A stretch of 64,000 bases of DNA from an uncultured Pelagibacteraceae bacterium (GTDB lineage Bacteria > Pseudomonadota > Alphaproteobacteria > Pelagibacterales > AG-422-B15), in NCBI GenBank assembly GCA_902571005.1, contig CACGAG010000003.1, forward strand, positions 62,001 to 126,000, read 5' to 3'. The notes under the pieces are model-generated. The model saw only the letters and a program-made list of their open reading frames with translations. It had not been told where the DNA came from and did not search any database. The translations under genes and the position numbers were made by a program. Below are positions 57,398 to 64,000 of this stretch, in pieces. Positions within the stretch are counted from its first letter, which is position 1, and every line of letters begins with the position of its first letter.

Positions 57398-58576
57398 TTA
57401 GGTAACACTGACTGAAATCGCTTCGTCAGATGATGAAATACCTGATTGGGTAAGAGTCATATATCTTTTCATATGATAATCAGTATTACCAAATAATACT
57501 CCAATCATTGTCGCCCTTTTAAAATAGTGACTTACCATATATTCATCAACAACACCCATTCCGCCATGCAATTGAATAGCACTTTCGCCTACAAATTTTA
57601 TTGCTTTACCTATACGTGCTTTAGCAGCTGATACTGCTTTTCTTCTTTCATCTGAATTAGTCAAATCTGCTGTTACTGCCATGTAAAGAATCGACTTAGC
57701 CTGTTCATACTCAATCATCATATCCACTAGACGGTGCTGTATAACCTGGTTTTTAGCAATTGATTGTCCGAATTGTTTCCGGTTTTTACAATATTCAGTT
57801 GTGGAGTCTTTTAAAACTTGCAGAATACCAACTGCTTCAGAGCATGCAGCAATAGTGCTTATATCTACAATTTCCTCAATGGCATCGTAAGCCATATTAA
57901 CTTTTCCTAAAACATTATCTTTTGAAACTTTTAGATTCTCAATGATAACTTCAGAGGCTCTGTATTCATCAATTGTTGGATAATTTTGCAGTGTAAGTCC
58001 CTCAGACTTTGTATCAACAATAAATAATGTAATTCCAGACTCAGATCTTTGCTCTCCTTCAGTTCTTGCAGAAATAATAAGGTGTGAAGCCATACCTGCT
58101 CCAAATACCACCGACTTAAAACCATTTAATACATAGTCATCTCCGTTAAGTACAGCTGACGTTTTTACATCATTTAAATCAAATCTACTTTGTGGTTCAG
58201 CATATGCAAACGCACATCTTATCTTGCCTGAGATTATCTCTGGTATAATCAAATTCTTTTGTTCCTCAGATCCAAGTTTTGATATCAACCCACCAGCTAA
58301 TATTACAGTTGGTAAATATGGTTCAACAACAAGTCCTTTTCCAAACTGTTCCATTACAATCATTAAATCAGTAGATTTGCCACCAAGCCCTCCATAAGCT
58401 TCATCAAATGGAACGCCTAGAAGACCAAGTTCAGCAAATTGTTTCCAATTTTCTTCTTTCCATCCCTCTTCTGATTTGACTATATTGCAACGAGTGTCCC
58501 AATCATAATTATCTCTTACAAAAGAAGTAACCATGTTGTCGAGCAAGGTTTGTTCCTCGGTATAATCAAAATTCAT
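57398..58576 (-). CDS. Acyl-CoA dehydrogenase family protein, possible non-catalytic partner
   Basis: A 392-residue flavoprotein-fold acyl-CoA dehydrogenase. The FAD-binding region FAYAEPQSRFDLNDV is less typical than in its neighbour, while QLHGGMGVVDEYMVSHYFKR near the C-terminus is conserved. At both positions where the family places the catalytic Glu (near residue 250 and in the YEG-type motif near 375) there is no Glu (FGNTDYH at the latter). It is 43 bases downstream of another acyl-CoA dehydrogenase, with which it may form a heteromer. Confidence 0.88.
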   Translation of the reverse strand: MNFDYTEEQTLLDNMVTSFVRDNYDWDTRCNIVKSEEGWKEENWKQFAELGLLGVPFDEAYGGLGGKSTDLMIVMEQFGKGLVVEPYLPTVILAGGLISKLGSEEQKNLIIPEIISGKIRCAFAYAEPQSRFDLNDVKTSAVLNGDDYVLNGFKSVVFGAGMASHLIISARTEGEQRSESGITLFIVDTKSEGLTLQNYPTIDEYRASEVIIENLKVSKDNVLGKVNMAYDAIEEIVDISTIAACSEAVGILQVLKDSTTEYCKNRKQFGQSIAKNQVIQHRLVDMMIEYEQAKSILYMAVTADLTNSDERRKAVSAAKARIGKAIKFVGESAIQLHGGMGVVDEYMVSHYFKRATMIGVLFGNTDYHMKRYMTLTQSGISSSDEAISVSVT

Positions 58577-58619
58577 AAAAAAGCGTTATAAGTTATGACA
58601 CTAAATATGTCAAAAGGTA

Positions 58620-59822
58620 CTAGAGACCTAAGACCATTTTAGCTATGATATTTCTTTGAATTTCGTTAGATCCTCCATAAATGGATGCCTTACGAAAGTT
58701 AAAATATGTTCCTGATAGATTGGTAGCATAGTCTGGACCGACATATTCATTACTCAAAGTCGTACCAAGGTGAGGGTTTGCATAATATCCAACGGCTTCC
58801 ATAGCCAACTCAGTAACAGCTTGCTGAATATCTGTTCCTTTAATCTTCAAAAGAGATGACTCTGGCCCAGGACCTTTACCAGCAGAGTCCTTTGCAAGCG
58901 TTCTCAATTCAGTATATTCAAGTGCTGATAACTCTAATTCTGCAGCTGCTATTTTTGCTTTAAATGCTGGGTCTTGTATTAAAGGTTCGCCGTATGACAT
59001 TTCAGAACTAGCAATCTGTTTTATTCTTTCTATTGCTTTCTTTGATCTTGCAACACCAGCAATACCTGACCTTTCATGAGCTAATAAAAATTTTGCATAA
59101 GTCCAACCCATATTTTCTTGGCCAATTAAATTTTCTACTGGAACTTTGACATTATCAAACCAAGTTTCATTCACCTCATGAGATCCATCCATAAGCTTGA
59201 TAGGCCTAACAGTTACGCCAGGAGTTTTCATATCAATCAAAAGAAATGAAATACCTTGTTGAGGTTTTTCTGCATCAGGATTGGTTCTTACCAAACAAAA
59301 AATCCAATCTGCATACTGTGCCATTGTAGTCCAAGTTTTTTGTCCATTAACGATATAATGGTCACCTTCCTTCACGGCACTAGTTTTTAGTGAAGCAAGA
59401 TCCGAACCTGAGCCAGGCTCTGAGTAACCCTGGCACCAAAAAACTTCACCACTCAAAATTCCAGGTAAGTGTTGCGCTTTTTGCTCCTCATTTCCGAATG
59501 TATAAATTACTGGACCAACCATATTTATTCCAAATGGCATGATATATTGACATTCAGCTTTTGCGCATTCTTGCTCGAAAATATATTTTTGTGTAGGAGT
59601 AAATTCTGCGCCCCCATACTGTTTAGGCCAACTTGGTGCTGACCAACCATTGTGCTTTCCTAAAATCTTATGCCAAGCTGTAAGATCTTCTCTCGAGAGT
59701 TCTTTACCTAGTTTTCTTTTTGAATTGATTGAGTCTCTAAGTTCTTGTGGGTAATTTGTTTTGATAAAATCCCTTATTTCACTTTGAAACTTTAAATCTT
59801 CGTTTGAAAACGCGGTGTCCAT
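58620..59822 (-). CDS. Acyl-CoA dehydrogenase family protein, likely catalytic subunit
   Basis: A 400-residue acyl-CoA dehydrogenase. FAD/substrate motifs QGYSEPGSGSDLASLKTSAV and NGQKTWTT are intact, and the C-terminus has YGGSNEIQRNIIAKMVLGL. The MCAD-type Glu is Gly here, but Glu250 in LLAHERSGIAG matches the alternative position used by isovaleryl-CoA dehydrogenase and by mycobacterial steroid FadE heteromers. It is directly upstream of the second acyl-CoA dehydrogenase. Substrate unknown. Confidence 0.92.
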   Translation of the reverse strand: MDTAFSNEDLKFQSEIRDFIKTNYPQELRDSINSKRKLGKELSREDLTAWHKILGKHNGWSAPSWPKQYGGAEFTPTQKYIFEQECAKAECQYIMPFGINMVGPVIYTFGNEEQKAQHLPGILSGEVFWCQGYSEPGSGSDLASLKTSAVKEGDHYIVNGQKTWTTMAQYADWIFCLVRTNPDAEKPQQGISFLLIDMKTPGVTVRPIKLMDGSHEVNETWFDNVKVPVENLIGQENMGWTYAKFLLAHERSGIAGVARSKKAIERIKQIASSEMSYGEPLIQDPAFKAKIAAAELELSALEYTELRTLAKDSAGKGPGPESSLLKIKGTDIQQAVTELAMEAVGYYANPHLGTTLSNEYVGPDYATNLSGTYFNFRKASIYGGSNEIQRNIIAKMVLGL

Positions 59823-59885
59823 AGAATCTCCTAAAATTGTATTTATAATTATATAATGTTAAAAAAAAAGCTTTTCAATATTCTT

Positions 59886-60404
59886 TTAGGCCTGTTTTGC
59901 GCTAAATTTTAGATGCTTATCAGCCATTAAATATAATATACAAGCGGCCATACCATAGAGAATGCTTGATAAAAATGTATTTTGCAAAAATGGTAGAGCC
60001 ATTATGTAGCAAGTGATTAGTCCATTCAAATCAGAAGCATACATTCCTGATCCATACCAAACAGCAAAATTTGATATTAAATAAAAAGATATTACACCTG
60101 CGCTAATTCCTAAAAATGAAGTAGTTAGATTTAACTTTGAATGAAAAAAAGTACCAATCAATATACACACGCAAATAGCAAAATAAATTATTGGCATACC
60201 AGCATGAAAACCTAAATATAAATCACTGACTAACATTGCTAGAATTGGAATACAATATGCCAATACTTTTTTATCAAACACGGCACCTGCGAAAAAGGCC
60301 ATTCCTAATATTGGTGTGAAATTAGGAGGATGAGGCAGGACTCTGCTTAATGCCAATACAAATACTATTGAAATACCAAAAATAATTTTTTTATTGATTT
60401 GCAT
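59886..60404 (-). CDS. DUF6580-like integral membrane protein, possible B12-linked transporter component
   Basis: A 172-residue protein with about five membrane helices and little outside the membrane. It begins MQINKKIIFGISIVFVLALS, with a VLPHPPNFTPILGMAFFAGA stretch typical of DUF6580, a family that looks like ECF-transporter S components. It lies 24 bases downstream of the TonB receptor controlled by a cobalamin riboswitch, so a role in B12 or corrinoid passage is inferred from context only. Confidence 0.7.
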   Translation of the reverse strand: MQINKKIIFGISIVFVLALSRVLPHPPNFTPILGMAFFAGAVFDKKVLAYCIPILAMLVSDLYLGFHAGMPIIYFAICVCILIGTFFHSKLNLTTSFLGISAGVISFYLISNFAVWYGSGMYASDLNGLITCYIMALPFLQNTFLSSILYGMAACILYLMADKHLKFSAKQA

Positions 60405-60428
60405 TTAATAATTTATATCTCCTCTATA

Positions 60429-62660
60429 TCAAAAAGTATATCCAAAATTAAAGAATAAATTTCGATCTGGTAATGGATATACATTGGATAATCCGTAATG
60501 TGCTTCATTATGAAATGTACTTGAAACCGCATAATCGTAAGCCGCTTCATCAAATAAATTGTTTACGCCAAAATTAAGAGTGTAGTTTTTATCAACAAAA
60601 CTGAAGTAAGAATTTACAATATAGTAATCTGGTATCTGCGGCTCGATATTTTCTTCATCATTTGAAACATATTTTTTATCTAAATAATTCAATTCTAAAT
60701 CAAGAGTTAAATTGTTTCTCACTTCAGTTTCATAAGCTAAACTAAATTGTATTGGTGAAATAAGTGGTACAGATTTACCTCTTAAATGTAATGTATCAAC
60801 ACCGCCTAAGAGATTTTGCCATGTATTAGGTGAAAATGCTTCCCCATAAGTACTTATTCCCGGCGTAAGTGTTCCAGCAGTAAACTCTGCAACAGTATAA
60901 CTAAAAGATCCCCTTAACTTATTAGATTGATCAAGACTATATCCAAAATCAAAATCAAAGCCCTTACGCTCAATCGGATCTACATTTGTATTTATACCAT
61001 TTCTATATTGTATTTCATTTGTTGTATCGATCGAATAATAACTAACATCTAAATTAACTTTATCTCTGAAATATCTGACTCCAATATCGTAACCCTCAGA
61101 CACCTGAGGTTTTAGATCAAAGGTTGTCTTTGGGCTTGAAGAGGCAACTCTTTCATCAATATTAGGAATTCGAAAAGACTCGGCATAACTTGCATACAAA
61201 GAAAGACCTCTATCTAATTTTTTTTCAAAACCAACATTGAATGCCTGATTGCTCGTTGTGTCGTTATGAGTTGTCATATCATAAATTACTGGATAAATTC
61301 CAAACATACCGTAGTCAATGTCAGCAAAACCAGGAGCTGTTTTATCGATGTCATCACGAGCTTCAAAAATACTTTTTTCATCTCTATACCCTAATGAAAT
61401 TGTAAGGTCACTTTCATTTACATACGTGGTATTTTGAAAATATAATGATCTGACCTTAAGATCGGCAAAAATTTGATGTCCCATTGCCTCATCTTCTTTT
61501 CTATGTTTGGTTGAATCATAGAAAGAATGTGCGAAGTCATACCCTATGCTTAAGATATTGGATTGAGTTTCATTAACTTGTCTTGTCTCGTATCTGGAAT
61601 TAAAATTATTTCCATCGATTGTTGTGACTGTATATCTATCACCGTTATCTGGAGTAGTCGCTGTATTTGCGTTTGCTCCAAAAAAAGATTTATCTGTTTT
61701 ATCTCTGTAGCCAGCGTTAATAAAAATCTTATTCATATCATTTAAAGGAACAACAACACTGGCATTAATCGAGTCCATTTCAGTATTAGCATAATCTACT
61801 CGTCGCTCTGTATTACATGTGTCTCCATTTTCTAATGTGCTTCCACCTATGTTTCTTGCTGTCTTGCTGTCCTCGTAGCGGTTACAAATATGGTAGTTAT
61901 AAACTTCACCGCCTTTAATTCTTCCACCTGGGAGATCTTTTTCATTTTCCATCGACATCACGTCTATATTTAAAGTTATATCTTTAATTTTATGGTTCAT
62001 ATTTAATAAAATATTACTTTCATCAAAATCCGCCGCATCTCGGTAGTTACTGTTTGAAGTTTGAGATCCAAAAAGACCAACAGAACTCTGATCGTTTATT
62101 TTAGTAAACAATGATATATCCGCACTTTTATTGCCATATGAACCAATTGAGGTTTTAAGAGAATTAATAATATCCTTATTGTTTGTAACGATGTTAATTG
62201 CACCTCCAACTGCACCTGAACCATACAATGTCGCAGCTGATCCTCCTCTTATTATCTCTATTCTTTCAATGCTCTCTGTAGGTATGTGAGAATTTATGGT
62301 CGACATATCAACGTCATTGAGGCGTCTACCATTAATTAGAATCAGAGTATTTGATTTCGCTGTTTCTCCAAAACCCCGCATATCTAATGTGGTGTATACT
62401 CCGTCATATCCAGCTGCCGTAGTTCTCGTAGAAATACCTGAATAGCTATCTATTATTTTTGGCAAGGATTTGTTTTGATATAATTTGAGTTCTTCTTTTG
62501 AAATTATAGTGATATTTGATCCAGCTAAGCCGGATGAAAGTCGAGTGTACTCTTCACTACTAGGGTTAATAAGAATTTCCGGCTCTTCAGCGCTTATATT
62601 AGTAATAAAAGTTACAAATATAATTATTGAGAATAAAAGTCTTTTGGTCATCTTAGTCAT
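60429..62660 (-). CDS. TonB-dependent outer-membrane receptor, probable cobalamin uptake (BtuB-like)
   Basis: A 743-residue TonB-dependent receptor. A signal peptide (residues 1-24) is followed by the plug domain with ALINGRRLNDVDM-like LILINGRRLNDVD and IERIEIIRGGSAATLYGSGA VGGAINIVT motifs, then the 22-strand barrel ending in NLFFNFGYTF with an aromatic C-terminus. A GGAGG ribosome-binding site precedes the ATG. The cobalamin riboswitch upstream marks it as a B12 or corrinoid receptor. No btuF/btuCD genes are nearby. Confidence 0.9.
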   Translation of the reverse strand: MTKMTKRLLFSIIIFVTFITNISAEEPEILINPSSEEYTRLSSGLAGSNITIISKEELKLYQNKSLPKIIDSYSGISTRTTAAGYDGVYTTLDMRGFGETAKSNTLILINGRRLNDVDMSTINSHIPTESIERIEIIRGGSAATLYGSGAVGGAINIVTNNKDIINSLKTSIGSYGNKSADISLFTKINDQSSVGLFGSQTSNSNYRDAADFDESNILLNMNHKIKDITLNIDVMSMENEKDLPGGRIKGGEVYNYHICNRYEDSKTARNIGGSTLENGDTCNTERRVDYANTEMDSINASVVVPLNDMNKIFINAGYRDKTDKSFFGANANTATTPDNGDRYTVTTIDGNNFNSRYETRQVNETQSNILSIGYDFAHSFYDSTKHRKEDEAMGHQIFADLKVRSLYFQNTTYVNESDLTISLGYRDEKSIFEARDDIDKTAPGFADIDYGMFGIYPVIYDMTTHNDTTSNQAFNVGFEKKLDRGLSLYASYAESFRIPNIDERVASSSPKTTFDLKPQVSEGYDIGVRYFRDKVNLDVSYYSIDTTNEIQYRNGINTNVDPIERKGFDFDFGYSLDQSNKLRGSFSYTVAEFTAGTLTPGISTYGEAFSPNTWQNLLGGVDTLHLRGKSVPLISPIQFSLAYETEVRNNLTLDLELNYLDKKYVSNDEENIEPQIPDYYIVNSYFSFVDKNYTLNFGVNNLFDEAAYDYAVSSTFHNEAHYGLSNVYPLPDRNLFFNFGYTF

Positions 62661-62737
62661 CTCTGCCTCCAGTTTGAAGTCACCGCAAACAAATTGTCCA
62701 AATGATTAACCCGATCACCTGTGGATGACTAAGTTTT

Positions 62738-62886
62738 GTTGGTAGGTCTCCTGACTTCTCCATCACTACTTAAGCACACCTTCCCGATTGATCAGTGGTA
62801 TCTGTACTTAAATTCCAGAGTTACAGTTGCGGGTACAGTTAAGACTTTAAACCTTATTCCCTGTTATTCACTTTACGTGAACCAAC
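62738..62886 (-). ncRNA. Cobalamin riboswitch
   Basis: Minus-strand leader with the ordered B12-aptamer motifs: CCCGCAACTGT, a CCACTG element, GGGAAGGTG, and the 3' box AGTCAGGAGACCTACC. Closing stem P1 is formed by GTTGGT (62881-62886) and ACCAAC (62738-62743). It ends about 77 bases before the TonB receptor start, room for an expression platform near its GGAGG ribosome-binding site. It should repress the receptor when adenosylcobalamin is plentiful. Confidence 0.93.
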
Positions 62887-62928
62887 ATTAAAACTATTGT
62901 ATATTTGAAATTACAAAGCAAGAAAAAA

Positions 62929-64000
62929 ATGGAAATTTTTGAAAATCAAAAACCTCTTTCTTTTGATTTTAACGAAAGTTTAGAAAAGGCTCAAATATCT
63001 CCAAACGGGTTCAGAGAGTACGATGCGCGTTGGCTTTATCCAGAAGAAATAAACAAAAAAGGATTAGAAGTATTTGGTTACAGCCTTGGAAAATATATAA
63101 GTAATTTTAAAGGCCAAGGCTCATCGATCGTTATTGGTCAAGATTATAGATCATACAGCGCTGAGGTAAAATACCATCTTACAAAAGGGTTGTTGACAAG
63201 TGGTCTCAAAGTAATCGATGTTGGTTTAGCTTTATCGCCAATGGTATACTTTGCCCAACATCACTTAGATACCGATAGTCTTGCTATGGTAACTGCAAGC
63301 CATAATGAAAATGGTTGGACTGGGATAAAATGTGGAATAGAAAAATCACTTACATTTGGTCCTGATGATATAAAAAAAATAAAAACTATTACTGAAAATA
63401 GTCATGATTTTATTGCGTCAAATAACGGCGGTTACGAGTTTAAAGAAGGTATTCGTGATGCATATCTAAAATATATCAAGGGCACACAATCAGTAAAAAG
63501 AAATTTAAAAATTGTTTTAGCTTGTGGTAATGGAACAGCAGGTGCATTTGCCCCTGATTTGTTAAGAAGCCTTGGATGTGAAGTAATTGAATTGCATTGC
63601 AATCTAGATTTTAAATTTCCTAATTATAATCCTAATCCAGAAGATCTGACAATGCTTAATGATCTTGCAAAAAGCGTAAAAGATAATAATGCAGATGTAG
63701 GATTTGCTTTTGATGGTGACGGCGATCGTCTTGGGGTTGTGGATAATGAAGGTAATGAAATATTTTCTGACAAAATAGGATTAATGCTTTCAGAGTATTT
63801 ATCTGAGAAATATTCAAGATCAAAATTTGTTATCGATGTAAAATCGACTGGTTTATTTTTTAATAATGTGATTTTGAAAAAAAATAATTGCACTGTTGAT
63901 ATGTGGAAGACTGGTCACTCACATATGAAAAGGCGGGTTAAAGAAATAAATGCTTTATGTGGTTTTGAAAAAAGTGGACATTTTTTCATAGGTAAACCTC
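62929..64000 (+). CDS. Phosphomannomutase/phosphoglucomutase (partial, C-terminus beyond window)
   Basis: Alpha-D-phosphohexomutase family enzyme that moves phosphate between C6 and C1 of mannose or glucose, feeding surface polysaccharide. The 357 visible residues start MEIFENQKPLSFDFN. The phospho-serine is Ser124 in TASHNENGWTGIK, and the metal site is Asp262-Gly-Asp264-Gly-Asp266-Arg. The sugar-binding loop GFEKSGHFF is the last part seen. It is divergent from the riboswitch-controlled receptor. Bacterial AlgC/ManB-type proteins are the closest match. Confidence 0.92.
   Translation, partial: MEIFENQKPLSFDFNESLEKAQISPNGFREYDARWLYPEEINKKGLEVFGYSLGKYISNFKGQGSSIVIGQDYRSYSAEVKYHLTKGLLTSGLKVIDVGLALSPMVYFAQHHLDTDSLAMVTASHNENGWTGIKCGIEKSLTFGPDDIKKIKTITENSHDFIASNNGGYEFKEGIRDAYLKYIKGTQSVKRNLKIVLACGNGTAGAFAPDLLRSLGCEVIELHCNLDFKFPNYNPNPEDLTMLNDLAKSVKDNNADVGFAFDGDGDRLGVVDNEGNEIFSDKIGLMLSEYLSEKYSRSKFVIDVKSTGLFFNNVILKKNNCTVDMWKTGHSHMKRRVKEINALCGFEKSGHFFIGKP

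Overview
The window is an AT-rich, tightly packed bacterial chromosome segment. It most resembles a streamlined marine alphaproteobacterium. Pointers are a proteorhodopsin-type light-driven proton pump, the alphaproteobacterial F1-ATPase zeta inhibitor (DUF1476) beside purC, the purC-purS-purQ-purL-(bolA)-grxD synteny, very short intergenic gaps and many short leaders. A HIMB59/AEGEAN-169-like or other low-GC pelagic lineage would fit, but the exact lineage cannot be settled from sequence reading alone. No IS element, prophage, CRISPR array or restriction system was seen.

Layout. Positions 1-23100 (minus strand) form one long information-processing block. In transcription order it reads tRNA-Tyr, tRNA-Gly, tuf, tRNA-Trp, secE, nusG, rplK, rplA, rplJ, rplL, rpoB, rpoC, then rpsL, rpsG, fusA, then the S10/spc ribosomal genes rpsJ through rplF, which is cut by the window start. 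There is no tufA between fusA and rpsJ. Candidate promoters lie before the tRNA-Tyr/tuf unit and before rpsL. Positions 23250-24600 hold rlmB, a possible tiny membrane protein, tRNA-Thr, and a small Cys-tailed protein followed by a decayed tRNA-Thr copy.

Positions 24603-29577 carry a membrane fatty-acid-hydroxylase-like protein, an apparent glpK / class II aldolase / NAD-dependent formate dehydrogenase operon, and divergent nadK. Positions 29580-32288 are the most accessory-looking part: an intimin-type outer-membrane barrel without a passenger, a secreted companion, tRNA-Leu, and a blue-type proteorhodopsin with its own terminator. Positions 32413-40805 hold a CinA-like protein, sfsA, map, purB, the zeta inhibitor, purC-purS-purQ-purL and grxD. 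Positions 40802-55737 (minus) are a long run: glmU, glmS, a haloalkane-dehalogenase-like exported hydrolase, a crotonase, class II DAHP synthase, nadE, gltX, cysS, cimA, a TrmJ-like methylase, rpsD with its own strong promoter, and a DUF2817 peptidase.

Positions 55813-64000 have gph, an SDR dehydrogenase, a pair of acyl-CoA dehydrogenases that may form one heteromeric enzyme, a cobalamin-riboswitch-controlled TonB receptor with a small membrane partner (probable B12 uptake), and the start of a phosphomannomutase/phosphoglucomutase.

Taken together these genes describe a heterotroph that supplements respiration with light and formate oxidation, makes purines, NAD, isoleucine precursor and chorismate precursor itself, and probably imports B12. 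I did not find a clearly new multi-gene system. The best leads are the split intimin-like pair, the tRNA-Thr remnant bracketing a small gene, the exported dehalogenase-like enzyme with an altered catalytic acid, and the acyl-CoA dehydrogenase pair.
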